Of a stretch of DNA of 64,000 nt, positions 27,688-38,239 are shown one piece after another (the first letter of the stretch is position 1; every line of letters begins with the position of its first letter). Origin of the DNA: Legionella_C sp048541585 (GTDB taxonomy: Bacteria; Pseudomonadota; Gammaproteobacteria; Legionellales; Legionellaceae); the NCBI RefSeq assembly GCF_048541585.1, contig NZ_CP183303.1, positions 2,914,001 through 2,978,000 of the forward strand. Direction: 5' to 3'. The notes beneath the pieces were generated by a model. The model had not been told where the DNA came from and did not search any database. It was given only the letters and a program-made list of their open reading frames with translations. A program made the translations under genes and the position numbers.

Positions 27688-28359
27688 ATGAAAATTGAAT
27701 TTAGCCCCATATTAAAAGATGATTTACTACTTGTATTATGCTCTCATGGTAGTTCAACGGTATTCACATTAAAATCGAGCGCATATAATGGAAATATACT
27801 GTCTGTAAGGCCAAATATAACAGGTATAAAGCGAGATATTAATGATAATACAAAAAGTATCTTTACTGGTGAAATAGCAGATAATGATGAAAATACTGAG
27901 CAAGTAGAGAGTTTTTTGTTAGAGCAATTTAGTAAAATAAAAGAAGATAGCGAATATGAGCAAGTTAAAACAATATGGTTCTTTTCAGATGTTAATTTAG
28001 GTATTCCAGGTAAGTTACCTGCAGAAGAGCGTTTACACGGATTAATTAATCTTGTTAAGGAAAGTTTTTCTGACCTTAATAGGGAGCTCTATCTTTTTTC
28101 ATCAACTAAAGAGATTGTCGATACCTCATCTGAACAGGTTAAAAAAATAGAAAAAGAAAATATTACAGTGCTTCTCAGTACGGCAGCTGGCCCAAAATTA
28201 AAAGAACTTGGTATCACAAAATTTGGTGAGAGAAAATCAAATCAATCATCAGAAAAGACAGAACAAAGTAATTACTCTGGAAAATTATTTGATGGAAAGG
28301 GTAACGATGATTCAAAGAAGCCCTCTCCTCCTGTCAACTCATTAACAAATAATAAATAA
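27688..28359 (+). CDS. Effector-like hypothetical protein, intact copy
   Basis: This 223-residue soluble protein is of unknown family. The first ~150 residues look like a mixed alpha/beta fold (L-L-L-V-L-C-S-H-G-S-S, then I-W-F-F-S-D-V-N-L-G-I-P-G, then I-T-V-L-L-S-T-A-A-G-P-K). The last ~45 residues are Ser/Asn/Lys/Pro-rich and probably disordered, a common feature of Dot/Icm C-terminal signals. No signal peptide or membrane segment is present. A PmrA-box-like element and TATAAT lie just upstream. I infer a possible PmrA-controlled effector. The left copy is frameshifted at residue 113. Confidence 0.72.
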   Translation: MKIEFSPILKDDLLLVLCSHGSSTVFTLKSSAYNGNILSVRPNITGIKRDINDNTKSIFTGEIADNDENTEQVESFLLEQFSKIKEDSEYEQVKTIWFFSDVNLGIPGKLPAEERLHGLINLVKESFSDLNRELYLFSSTKEIVDTSSEQVKKIEKENITVLLSTAAGPKLKELGITKFGERKSNQSSEKTEQSNYSGKLFDGKGNDDSKKPSPPVNSLTNNK

Positions 28360-28435
28360 ACTATGTCTACTTAGATAAATTAGAAAATCTAATTATTTAA
28401 AGCCTAAAAGGCAAACCTTAAGCTAACAAAATTAT

Positions 28436-28464
28436 AAATATCTGCCATTAATTGGCAGATATTT
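28436..28464. terminator. Strong hairpin between convergent genes (copy 2)
   Basis: This is the same 11-bp perfect stem (AAATATCTGCC/GGCAGATATTT) as in copy 1, between the effector-like gene and the ankyrin gene. Confidence 0.6.
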
Positions 28465-28573
28465 AATGGTTTAGATTATCCAGTTGTGGCTCTTTCAGTC
28501 AACGAAGATAATAAGAGATTAGTGTCTTGACATTATTTAAGTAATTTTTTATAGCTAGCGTAAATCGCACTCT

Positions 28574-30304
28574 TCAGTTATGAAAGTATGTTCCAGAATC
28601 ACTAGAGCTTTTCATTTCTAATTTTATAGATTTTAATTCATCTTTAAACATTTTAAGTTTTTCTCGATCTATTTCTGGAATAGGAGGCGTTCCGCTTAAA
28701 ACTTCTGTTTTAAAGAAGCCAGTAAATTTAGAAAACAAAAGACTTGCTGTTCCTGTTAAGCCTACCTCTTTATGTTCTCGATCTTGTATTATAAGTTTTA
28801 CTGTTGGTGATAATTTAACGCCGTGTTTTTCTAAACGCCGCAAGAAGGCTAAATTCATATTTTTCGCAGCCTGATCGGGGATAGTAATAGTGGAAAATAA
28901 TTTTTTAGCTAATTCTGGTCCTTCATCCATTTCTATTACTTTTATTAAAGCTACTGCAACTTGCGATTTATTTTGGCGAATAGCTAAGAGCAAATAATCT
29001 AATTTATCTTCTGCTGAGAATTGCAAAGGTTTTATTTCTTCCATTAATAATGTCATACACTCTCCACTACCACTATTAATAGTATTTTTAATAGTGCTAT
29101 CAATAACACTGTATAGGCAATTAGTTTTATCTACGGACCCTGCATTTAAAAAGTTCTGCAGTTGAGAGAAGTTTTTAGCATTATTTAGCACCTCTTTAAG
29201 TAATTTCTCATTACCCCCTTGAGCTGCAAAATCAATTGCTTGTATAGCAAATGGTAAATCCTTTCTAAAAGAAATGTTTGTTGAAGAGATATTTAGATTC
29301 AAGCGGTCTGTATAATAGTGTTTAAATGCTGGATCTTCTAATAACGTGTCACATACTTCATAACGTCCGCTTATAAGTGCCAATCTTAACAACCAAGGAT
29401 GAAAATCTGGAAATCCTCTTTGCTCTACTTGTTTCACTAGTGGCTTAATTGCGTTAATATTATTTGCCTCAATAGCGACTATAGTGGCCTGTTTTATATT
29501 ATCTGAAGTCCATTTAAAATGCAGTAAATACTCTAAAGTATCTTTATCTCCACTATGAGCTGCATAATATAATGTATTAACTATTTTACCAGTACTACTA
29601 GTAGCAGTAGCCGTTGCCTCTTCATTACTTTTAATATGAGAATCGTATAAATGGATAGGCTCAGGGAATGGATGACTTCTTTTTACTTGCTTTTCAGGAT
29701 GAGGTAAAATATGGATATTTAATGCCATATTTTGGCTTGTATATCTTAACGATTGTTTATGTAGTTCTATAGCTAACTTCTCTTCATTAAACAATTCTTT
29801 AAGGCCAGAAGGATTGTTAGAATCATAAAGTAGATAATGATCATTTACTTTCCTAACAGCAACAGCATGACCTACCCCAGTAATTATCATTACCTCGTCT
29901 TTTTCTAAAGCAATACTTTTAAAAATCTCGGCCCAATTTTGATCTGTGGTTACTAATGAAAAATTAAATATTGAATTTAGTGGCTTATCATTAACCTTTA
30001 ATATCTGTCCTGAAGACTGCTGGCTAAGCTTTTGATCATATTCCTGCGGAAGATAAGCAAGCATAACTTGCATAATAAAATAGTTAATTTCATCATCACT
30101 AAAGTCCTTGCTCTTACTACCTTGAGAAATATGTTCTAAAATTTTAAAAAATTCTTGCTCTTTATTTTCGAAAACATATTTAGCGTATACATACGCTAAG
30201 CCATTACACACCCCGGTGGGGTTTAGCTTAAGAGAGGAATTGTTATAAGTTAAATAAGCATTTAACTTTTCAATAATCTTAGCTTGACTTATATCGACCA
30301 ACAT
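28574..30304 (-). CDS. Cysteine-protease-like plus ankyrin-repeat protein (copy 2)
   Basis: This encodes the same 576-residue protein as 12551-14281, with the putative Cys33/His146/Asp161 triad and ankyrin-like repeats. No difference between copies was found over its length. The absence of even silent changes over 1.7 kb is part of the case for a very young or artefactual duplication. Confidence 0.7.
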   Translation of the reverse strand: MLVDISQAKIIEKLNAYLTYNNSSLKLNPTGVCNGLAYVYAKYVFENKEQEFFKILEHISQGSKSKDFSDDEINYFIMQVMLAYLPQEYDQKLSQQSSGQILKVNDKPLNSIFNFSLVTTDQNWAEIFKSIALEKDEVMIITGVGHAVAVRKVNDHYLLYDSNNPSGLKELFNEEKLAIELHKQSLRYTSQNMALNIHILPHPEKQVKRSHPFPEPIHLYDSHIKSNEEATATATSSTGKIVNTLYYAAHSGDKDTLEYLLHFKWTSDNIKQATIVAIEANNINAIKPLVKQVEQRGFPDFHPWLLRLALISGRYEVCDTLLEDPAFKHYYTDRLNLNISSTNISFRKDLPFAIQAIDFAAQGGNEKLLKEVLNNAKNFSQLQNFLNAGSVDKTNCLYSVIDSTIKNTINSGSGECMTLLMEEIKPLQFSAEDKLDYLLLAIRQNKSQVAVALIKVIEMDEGPELAKKLFSTITIPDQAAKNMNLAFLRRLEKHGVKLSPTVKLIIQDREHKEVGLTGTASLLFSKFTGFFKTEVLSGTPPIPEIDREKLKMFKDELKSIKLEMKSSSDSGTYFHN

Positions 30305-30557
30305 TTAACTAACCATAGTCTAGCAATAATAAATAAGCCCAATCTTTATCTAATTAATTAAGCTTATTTTTAGTTTAGACTAAAATTTTATTCTTTAATG
30401 CGTTTATTGAGGCGATAAGATAGACCTTCATAATATGTCCAAACTGCTTATGTTCGAAGGAAGTACAACTTAACTTACTAGAAGTTAGTATTGAAGAGGT
30501 TAAAAAATTGCAATTTAAAAAATCCATTTGCTCTATAGTTTATATATATATTTGCAA

Positions 30558-31331
30558 TTAAGTTATATCTAATTCAACAATTACAGGCGTATGATCAGAA
30601 GGGCGCTCTACAGACCGAGGTTGCTTATCGATACGTGCAGCGACACATGAATCTTTTAAATCAGTACTTAATAAAATGTGATCAATACGTAAACCGCGAT
30701 TGCGTCTAAAACCTGCTGCTCGGTAGTCCCACCAACTATATAATTTCTCTTCCTGTGGAAAAATTCTAAAACTATCATGTAGGCCTAAATCTAATAACTG
30801 AGCAAATGCCTGCCTCTCCTCTGGGCTAACTAAAACGCTTCCTTCCCACTCAATTGGGTCATGAACATCTTGGTCTTCAGGTGCAATATTAAAATCGCCA
30901 ACTACAGCTAACTTTGGATAGCTTTCCAATTCTTGCTTAATATGTTCTTTAACTTTAGACAGCCAATCTAATTTATAAAAATATTTATCACATCCTACAG
31001 CAGCCCCATTGGGCACATAAAGATTAATTAATCTTAATTGGCCAATAGTTGTAATTAAAATACGACGTTGTGGATCAATTAAATTAGGAATATCAGTTAA
31101 AGCTGTACTAAGAGGTTCGCGACTTATGACAGCAACACCATTGTAAGTTTTCTGGCCTGCATAAACTGTATGATAACCACGCTCCGTAAAAACATTTAGC
31201 GGAAATTTTTCATCAGGAAGCTTAGTTTCTTGCAGTGCAAGAATATCGATTTGATTGTCTTCAAACCACATTAATACCTGCTCTAAGCGAATTTTAAGTG
31301 AATTTACATTCCAAGTAGCTAATTTAAGCAC
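30558..31331 (-). CDS. xthA: Exodeoxyribonuclease III, XthA-type (copy 2)
   Basis: It is identical in translation to 14535-15308, with the same preferred GTG start overlapping the upstream paralogue's stop by 8 bases. Confidence 0.9.
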   Translation of the reverse strand: MLKLATWNVNSLKIRLEQVLMWFEDNQIDILALQETKLPDEKFPLNVFTERGYHTVYAGQKTYNGVAVISREPLSTALTDIPNLIDPQRRILITTIGQLRLINLYVPNGAAVGCDKYFYKLDWLSKVKEHIKQELESYPKLAVVGDFNIAPEDQDVHDPIEWEGSVLVSPEERQAFAQLLDLGLHDSFRIFPQEEKLYSWWDYRAAGFRRNRGLRIDHILLSTDLKDSCVAARIDKQPRSVERPSDHTPVIVELDIT

Positions 31332-32103
31332 ACCAATCTCCATGGTAATCAATAATTAAAGGAGCATGATCTGACCAACGATTTTCCCGATGAATGGCAA
31401 CAGCCGCTACACTAGCTGTTAAACCTGGTGTAATAACTTGATAATCAATCCGCCAGCCCACATTTTTCTCCCAAGCCCGACCTCTATTAGACCACCAAGT
31501 ATATTGTTCTTGTTCTTGGTTAAGTAGTCGGAAAGCGTCAACAAACCCTAAAATATCAAATAAATCATCCATCCAAGCTCTTTCTTCAGGTAAGAAACCA
31601 GAATTTTTTTGGTTGCCACGCCAATTTTTAAGGTCAATTGCCTTGTGAGCAATATTATAATCACCACAAATAATTAATTCTCGGCCTTGTTGTTTTAGCT
31701 CTATTAAATGGTCTCTAAGCCGTTTAAGAAAATCAAATTTAACTTCTTGACGTAGTGGACCACTTGTTCCTGAAGGTAAATAAAGAGAGATTACACTTAA
31801 TTTAGGATAATCAAATTGCAAATAACGACCTTCTTCATCACAAAAAGCAAAGCCTAACCCTTTTATAACTTGCTGTGGTTTATGGCGTGCATAAATGGCC
31901 ACGCCACTATAGCCCTTTTTTTGAGCGTCATAGTAATCGCAGTGGTAACCACAAGGGTAATAACTTGCCTCAGATAATTGATGAACTTGTGCTTTTGTTT
32001 CTTGAATACAAATGAAATCAGCGTCTTGTGATTCTAACCAATTACAAAATCCTTTACGAACTGCTGATCGTATACCATTAGCATTAAAAGTAATTACTCG
32101 CAC
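31324..32103 (-). CDS. Exodeoxyribonuclease III paralogue, ExoA/Nape-like (copy 2, normal form)
   Basis: This is a 259-residue version of the gene at 15301-16083 without the extra Arg. It reads D-A-F-R-L-L-N at about residue 191, which fits the family better. The catalytic motifs I-Q-E-T-K, G-D-Y-N-I-A-H and S-D-H-A-P-L are intact. Confidence 0.88.
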   Translation of the reverse strand: MRVITFNANGIRSAVRKGFCNWLESQDADFICIQETKAQVHQLSEASYYPCGYHCDYYDAQKKGYSGVAIYARHKPQQVIKGLGFAFCDEEGRYLQFDYPKLSVISLYLPSGTSGPLRQEVKFDFLKRLRDHLIELKQQGRELIICGDYNIAHKAIDLKNWRGNQKNSGFLPEERAWMDDLFDILGFVDAFRLLNQEQEQYTWWSNRGRAWEKNVGWRIDYQVITPGLTASVAAVAIHRENRWSDHAPLIIDYHGDWCA

Positions 32104-32191
32104 AATTTGCTCTTAAGTCTTAAATTGATGAAGGTGATTTATAAGCAGAGGAACTATAACAATATCTGATTAGGGAGTAAATGAGCTTTAT

Positions 32192-32689
32192 TTAATTAGA
32201 ATTAACTGATAATGCATTTAAAAAAGTATTATCATCAGCAATCTTGTCAAAAATAAGCGTTACAAATTTTAACTTACCAGTGATTAAGCTTTCGCCGTTT
32301 AATACAGAAACTTGATAACTTAGTGTTCCATTAACCATACTTGGATTCGTGACAATTACTAATACGGTTTTCTGCCCTTCGCCTTCTTCGTTCACTGTAG
32401 CAAGCAACGCTTGCGGCGGATTATTAGAAAAATTATTTTTTACTGTTTGATTACGCCAAAGCGATATAAAGTTCTCTAAGGGAAATAAAGCAGCCCCTGC
32501 TACACCATTTGGCGTCTGCGTATAATAACTAATATATTTAACAGGCTGACTTAAATTTAAGATATAGTTATTTTTATGTAAAGGCGCTATAGTCGCTTCC
32601 GAAGAGGTTAAAAGAAACAATGAATTACCCGCTATAGCGGAAGCTATATTGCTTAACCCCAATAGTAAAAGCGACATAATTATCTTCAT
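32192..32689 (-). CDS. Secreted hypothetical protein (copy 2)
   Basis: It is identical in translation to 16172-16669: a 165-residue protein with a signal peptide ending at A-S-A, and no recognised domain. Confidence 0.75.
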   Translation of the reverse strand: MKIIMSLLLLGLSNIASAIAGNSLFLLTSSEATIAPLHKNNYILNLSQPVKYISYYTQTPNGVAGAALFPLENFISLWRNQTVKNNFSNNPPQALLATVNEEGEGQKTVLVIVTNPSMVNGTLSYQVSVLNGESLITGKLKFVTLIFDKIADDNTFLNALSVNSN

Positions 32690-32756
32690 GATGGTCCTTT
32701 AATAACTACCTATTAGGTTATAGCTAATAACTCATTTCCTTGAGCTTGTTATAATT

Positions 32757-34112
32757 TTAATTTTTTAAATTAGCTTCCTTTTCAAATTTCTCACTATCTT
32801 CTTTGATTTTTTTAATTTTTATTAAATTCATATAGCTATTAAGTTCTTTTTTCTTAATAACCCAGATATTAGCTATCTTTTCAAGCGCCGTGTAAATATT
32901 AATAATGCGCATCATTTGATCTTTCATTTTTTCTAAAACATTTAATTTTGTTGTTAAATCAATAATGGCTTGTTCTTTTTTAACTATTTTCTCCTTAGTT
33001 TTTTTAGCCTCTTCATCCCGTAAAAAAAGTTTGTAATTACTATAAGCATAGGACACGGCATAATAAATTGTTAAAGAGACTGCAATACTAAATTCTACTA
33101 AACGAGCACTCGGATTTCTTAATGCTTGCGCCAATGAATGTAATCCTAATTCTCTTGCTAAGTTAGGTCCACCAGCAAGAAATACAAACATCGAAGCAAA
33201 TCCCCCCATTATCGTGGGAATGACACCTGCGATTAATGCTAGTAAATTTTTACTAACCCAAGATTTTTGCTTAATAAAGGAGCCACTTTTATTAACAGGA
33301 TTAGACAGTACTTGAATAAAGGAACTATTTTCATCAGGCAATGATAAATTCCAACCTTTTTTTTCCATCAAATCACAAACTGTGATATCACCTTCTGTAT
33401 TGGTAATCCAATGAGTAGTTAATAAGCTGTTTAAGCTATTTATAATTTCATTTAGCCTATCAGCATAAAATTCATAAATTTTTTCTATTTTTACTTCCTC
33501 ACATTTTTTACCAATTACAAAACATAAGTCATTAATCCATTTAATAAAGTCACAATTTTCATTAAAATCACAATATTCAGTAGAAGGCATGCGGCCTACA
33601 CTAGGCGTATTTTTGTAAAGATAATGCAGTGAATGGTTTAAATATTTAATCGAGGACTCAATTTGTTCCTGCTTTTTATTGAAAATTAACTTAGTAACAT
33701 GCAGCTGAACATTAAGTATTTTTTGAGTATTGATAGCTGATTGGGCATTTTCAGCAGTTAATTTAAAACTAAAATAACCAACTAGACTACTTGTAATAAG
33801 CGCAATAAAGGTAATACCTGCGAGTGTAATAAAAGAGCCTAGACGAAGATCCATAAAGCCTGAGAAACCCATCCATGCGCCAAAGGTACTCGTAATAATA
33901 CAATTAAGAACTAAAGCGACATTACCTGATTTTTCTTTACCATCTGATTGAATATTAGTATGTTGGGTAATATTTAATGAACCTAAGTGCAGTAAATTTT
34001 TAAATTGTCTTTTACTTAAATTTTTTTTAAGATGAGCAGCTCCTAAGCGCAAATGTCCTAAAAGAATTTCAAGCTCAATAATGTTTAAATCTTCTAAATT
34101 AACGCCTGCCAT
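32757..34112 (-). CDS. Membrane protein with C-terminal coiled coil (copy 2)
   Basis: It is identical in translation to 16737-18092: two pairs of membrane segments (about 65-120 and 290-350) and a Lys/Glu-rich coiled-coil tail. Function is not recognised. Confidence 0.7.
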   Translation of the reverse strand: MAGVNLEDLNIIELEILLGHLRLGAAHLKKNLSKRQFKNLLHLGSLNITQHTNIQSDGKEKSGNVALVLNCIITSTFGAWMGFSGFMDLRLGSFITLAGITFIALITSSLVGYFSFKLTAENAQSAINTQKILNVQLHVTKLIFNKKQEQIESSIKYLNHSLHYLYKNTPSVGRMPSTEYCDFNENCDFIKWINDLCFVIGKKCEEVKIEKIYEFYADRLNEIINSLNSLLTTHWITNTEGDITVCDLMEKKGWNLSLPDENSSFIQVLSNPVNKSGSFIKQKSWVSKNLLALIAGVIPTIMGGFASMFVFLAGGPNLARELGLHSLAQALRNPSARLVEFSIAVSLTIYYAVSYAYSNYKLFLRDEEAKKTKEKIVKKEQAIIDLTTKLNVLEKMKDQMMRIINIYTALEKIANIWVIKKKELNSYMNLIKIKKIKEDSEKFEKEANLKN

Positions 34113-34345
34113 AATAATACTACCAGCTTAATTAGCATGTTAATTAAAGTTCAAACAGTTTAACATAAAAGAAAAGCGATTGGGCAACTGATTGAAATTA
34201 GTCACAAATCTGCACACTAAAATACTTAACGCTTTATTTTTTTAAAAAATTCAATAATCTAGCTAAGCTAATGAATACCGTAAGATGTTAGGCTAACGAT
34301 AAGCAGCTTTTCTTTGTAATTTCACGACAAATGACCAAAATAGTT

Positions 34346-34365
34346 GTTGGACCGAGTGGCCCAAC
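34346..34365 (-). terminator. Probable terminator of wrbA (copy 2)
   Basis: This is the same 8-bp stem with one wobble pair and tetraloop as at 18326-18345, just past the wrbA stop. Confidence 0.5.
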
Positions 34366-34410
34366 CTATTTTATGTACCTTTAAGATAGCAAGATAGCAG
34401 AAAACAGTGT

Positions 34411-35013
34411 CTATTTTTCTAATAACTTCATAGCAATAGTGCCAAGCCGTTTACCTAATTGTTTTGCTAATGTCATTTCATCTTCACTAATTGGATTATC
34501 ATTAGTCATTCCAGCTACATGTGACATACCATACGGGCTACCACCTGTTTTAGTTGTGTTTAATAAAGGCTGCGTATAAGGAATACCTAAGAGAATCATG
34601 CCATGATGCATTAAGGGCAACATCATACTGGTTAGCGTTGTTTCTTGGCCACCATGCGTTGAAGCAGTAGATGTAAACACACAAGCAGGTTTATTAGCTA
34701 AATCGCCAGCTAACCATAACGAGGTTGTAGTATCTAGAAAATATTTAAGCGGAGCTGCCATATTCCCAAATCGAGTAGGACTGCCTAAAGCAAGCCCACT
34801 ACAATGACGTAAATCATCTAAGGTCACATAAGGGGCTCCTTCATCAGGCACCTCTTTTTCCGTTGATTCACAAACTGTTGATACTGGTGGAACAGTTCGA
34901 ATACGAGCTTCAATTCCTGCAACACTTTCTACACCACGTGCTATATAGTTTGCTAATTGAGCTGTGGCACCGTATCTTGAGTAAAATAAAACAAGAATAT
35001 AAGGATTCATCAT
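34411..35013 (-). CDS. wrbA: NAD(P)H:quinone oxidoreductase, WrbA-type (copy 2)
   Basis: It is identical in translation to 18391-18993. The FMN-binding Y-S-R-Y-G-A-T-A and S-P-T-R-F-G-N-M motifs are present. Confidence 0.9.
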   Translation of the reverse strand: MMNPYILVLFYSRYGATAQLANYIARGVESVAGIEARIRTVPPVSTVCESTEKEVPDEGAPYVTLDDLRHCSGLALGSPTRFGNMAAPLKYFLDTTTSLWLAGDLANKPACVFTSTASTHGGQETTLTSMMLPLMHHGMILLGIPYTQPLLNTTKTGGSPYGMSHVAGMTNDNPISEDEMTLAKQLGKRLGTIAMKLLEK

Positions 35014-35359
35014 AATAGTTAAATTCCCTCGTTTTAAAGCTTTAAAAGCCTGCTAGTTCATTAAGCCTTATATATATCACATTAAGACTTATAAGTAGTT
35101 GCTTCCTTACTATTAAAGGAGTATAAATAATCATTCTGTCAAACCCTTAATCTTTTTAGAAAATTTTATTGCCTATATGCAGGTTATCGATTAGTTTTTT
35201 GCTGTGACATTGCAATAATTTGTTTGAACTATAGGTAAAAATACTAATTAACACGCCTTGTGTATTAATAATTTTTCTCATTAAGCTAATGACATTTAAC
35301 AGAACCTTCTGTACAATAAAAGTTCTATTTTTTTCACCTTGCTGTATTGGAGTAATAGC
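35014..35359. other. 346-base divergent intergenic region between wrbA and mdfA-like gene (copy 2)
   Basis: It has the same content as 18994-19339: AT-rich, with no feature beyond the start-proximal ribosome site of the mdfA-like gene. Confidence 0.4.
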
Positions 35360-36630
35360 ATGGCGCATCCGTTGATTAATATTTCGCGCAAGCAAGCGTT
35401 ATCTTTTGCAAGCTTTCTCGTGCTTTATCAATTTTTAACTTATATTGCCAATGACATGATTATGCCTGGCATGATTCAGGTTGTTACTTCTTTTCAAGGA
35501 CCAGAATCAGCCATTGCTACTTCACTTACAGCATATATTTTAGGTGGTGCAAGTCTGCAGTTATTTTTAGGCCCTATTTCAGATCGCATTGGCCGCCGAC
35601 CAGTTATGCTGGCTGGTGCTATATTATTCTTCGTCTTTACCGCGTTTATTGCTTGTTCTAATTCAATCGGCCAATTTTTATTAGCTCGCTACTTTGAAGG
35701 TATGGGCCTTTGTTTCATTGGTGTGATTGGTTATGCAACACTGCAGGAAATTTTTTTGCTGAGATGGATGCTGTCCGCCTGGTAGCAACTTTGGCTAATG
35801 TTGCTTCATTAGCGCCTTTATTGGGCCCACTGGCAGGTGCCACCTTTATACTTTATTTTAATTGGCGTGGTATTTTTGTTCTTATTGGAGCGTTTGCTTT
35901 GTTAGCATTATGGGGTTTATGGCGTTTTATGCCAGAGCCTGTAGGCGCACAAAAAAAAGATGGCCAAGTTATTCCACGCACTTCATTAGCACCAAAAGTT
36001 GTCTTTAAAAATTATTTAAAGCTCCTCACCAATCCTGGTTTTATGGTAGGGGCATGGGTTGCTGGTTTGGTTGGCGTGCCATGTGTTGCCTGGATTGCTA
36101 TTTCTCCCATTATTATCGTTGCTGATGCAAAACTAAGTGTTATTGCTTATGCGCTTTGGCAATTACCTATTTTTGGTGCAGGTTTATTAGGCAATTGGTA
36201 TTTACATCGCTTGACACGCCAAAGAGGACTCAAATTTATCATTTTCTTCGGCTCAATTTTAGCCACAGCAGGCCTACTTATTACTTTTTTATTGCCTAGT
36301 TTAATTAATACCAATTTTGAATGGCTTTTACCTGGTTTAACCTTATATGGCTTTGGTTTAGGAGTAACGGCGGCGCCGTTAAATAGATATGTTTTATTCT
36401 CAACTTCCGTAAGTAAAGGAACAGCATACGCTATGATTAGTTTAATTAGTATGGTGGCACAAGCTATAGGTGTAGAAACAGCCAATCATATCTATGCTAA
36501 TCACAATAATAATTATTTTGGCTTATACTGTGCAATAATTGGATTAATATATCTACTAGGCTTAGTCATTGTTTTTGCGCTATCGCTACAGTCGAAAGAA
36601 GAGCTATCCCTTTCTGCACCAGCAGCTTAA
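35360..36630 (+). pseudogene. MdfA-like antiporter, frameshifted in copy 2
   Basis: This is the same gene as 19340-20608, broken by two extra T. The run at 35751-35757 is seven T, against five at 19731-19735. The first frame ends at 35785 after about 140 residues with an altered tail (L-L-R-W-M-L-S-A-W). The rest of the protein, from E-M-D-A-V-R-L-V onward, continues in another frame to 36630. Only the first four membrane segments would be made. The break is in a homopolymer, so a consensus error is possible. Confidence 0.85.
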
Positions 36631-36781
36631 AAGCGTAAACCTATAGCGCAAGGAAGCACATAGGAAGAAAATGTAGCTATAAACTATTCTAAAAACAAAT
36701 AAGCTTTAAATCTTTGTAAGATTTAATAGATTTATTAGGAACTTATTCGAATAGAGAATAAATTTTTAATTTATTCTCAAC

Positions 36782-38059
36782 ATGGAAAGCGCTATGGATT
36801 GGAAGAAAGAAGTCAATTTAAGATGGGGAAAGATAGAGCGATTTATTCGTTTTGTCATTAACCACTTTATTGAAGACGACTGCGCTTATCGTGCTTCCGC
36901 CCTGGCTTTTACAACTTTATTAGCCCTTGTTCCACTAATGACAGTAGGCTTCTCTATTCTTTCTTCTTTTCCAGTTTTTCATAATTTTAGTGGGCCTATA
37001 CAAGATTTTATTTTTGAAAATTTTGTACCTGCCACTGGAAAAGTCGTACAAAATTATGTGCAAGACTTTGCTACCCAAGTGGTAAAACTCCCAGTATGGG
37101 GAGTCACTTTCTTATTTGTAACGGCCATACTTGTTATGGTTACTATTGAACGCGCTATGAATAAAATATGGCGTGTATCTAGTGCAAGAAAGGGAGTTGC
37201 TGCATTTTTGCTTTATTGGGCAATTTTATCGCTTGGTCCTATTTTGCTAGGCTTAAGTCTAGCAGCAAGTTCGTATTTAGTTTCTATTCCTTTTTTAAAA
37301 GATGAACAAGCACCCTCTTTTATTTTAAATTTATTGCCTTTTATACTCTCGTTGACTGGGTTTACTTTCCTATATGTGATTGTCCCTAATCGCCCAGTGC
37401 AGTTTGAGCATGGATTTATCGGTGGATTATTTGCAACTATCTTATTTGAGTCAGCTAAGCAAGGCTTTGCTTATTATTTATCACACTATAATACTTACCA
37501 ATTACTTTATGGCGCTTTTGCTATCTTGCCTATTTTCTTTATTTGGGTTTATTGGGTTTGGCTTATTACTTTATTAGGTGCTGAAGTAAGTTATGCTCTG
37601 TCTGTACACCATAAAAGGCGAAGCGGTAAGCCAATAGACGGCTGTTCCCATGCGCTACTTTGGCTCCAGTTATTATGGCTAAAACAAAAAGATGGACAAG
37701 GCTTGTGTCTAGATGAACTCATTCAGGCGAGCGCCCAACCTTTTGAAATTGACAGTGATCATATGATTAGTGAGTTGCAAAAAATTAATTTAGTTCATAT
37801 AGGTGCTGATGGGCGCTACTTATTAAGTCGAGATTTAAATGAAATTTCTTTATATTGGCTAAGTAAACATTTACCGTATAACTTACCTGATCAATATGAT
37901 TTTGAAGGTACAGCTACAATATATCCCTGGGAAACAATTTTTAAAGAAAATGATAAGCTGCTGCAACAAACCTTATCTATCAGTCTTGCTAAATTATTTA
38001 GTAGCGGTATTCCTGCCAATAAAGATATTGTTAGAATTAATTCATCTGGCAATAGATAA
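36782..38059 (+). CDS. YihY/BrkB-family inner-membrane protein (copy 2, normal form)
   Basis: This is the 425-residue version of the gene at 20758-22041. With GGG at 37929-37931 the tail reads W-E-T-I-F-K-E-N-D-K-L-L-Q-Q, a soluble amphipathic end that looks natural. All membrane segments match copy 1. A 2-base GA duplication lies upstream at about 36753-36756 relative to copy 1, outside the coding sequence. Confidence 0.83.
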   Translation: MESAMDWKKEVNLRWGKIERFIRFVINHFIEDDCAYRASALAFTTLLALVPLMTVGFSILSSFPVFHNFSGPIQDFIFENFVPATGKVVQNYVQDFATQVVKLPVWGVTFLFVTAILVMVTIERAMNKIWRVSSARKGVAAFLLYWAILSLGPILLGLSLAASSYLVSIPFLKDEQAPSFILNLLPFILSLTGFTFLYVIVPNRPVQFEHGFIGGLFATILFESAKQGFAYYLSHYNTYQLLYGAFAILPIFFIWVYWVWLITLLGAEVSYALSVHHKRRSGKPIDGCSHALLWLQLLWLKQKDGQGLCLDELIQASAQPFEIDSDHMISELQKINLVHIGADGRYLLSRDLNEISLYWLSKHLPYNLPDQYDFEGTATIYPWETIFKENDKLLQQTLSISLAKLFSSGIPANKDIVRINSSGNR

Positions 38060-38125
38060 ACAGTAAATACGTTGGAATGATTAAGATAAATTAACTACCT
38101 AATTGGAAACCTAGTTTAGAAAGCC

Positions 38126-38224
38126 TCACGCCCTAGGTTTTAGCCAAGATGCAAGCTCGTTAGGCAAAGGAGTATACATAGAAATATATAACTTAAACCT
38201 TGCGAGCTTACAAACCTAGGGTGA
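38126..38224. repeat. ~100-base imperfect inverted repeat between yihY and hslU (copy 2)
   Basis: It has the same nested arms as 22101-22199 (CCCTAGGTTT with AAACCTAGGG; AAGCTCG with CGAGCTT). It sits between the ends of convergent yihY and hslU. Confidence 0.5.
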
Positions 38225-38239
38225 AGTTTAGTGGTGATA

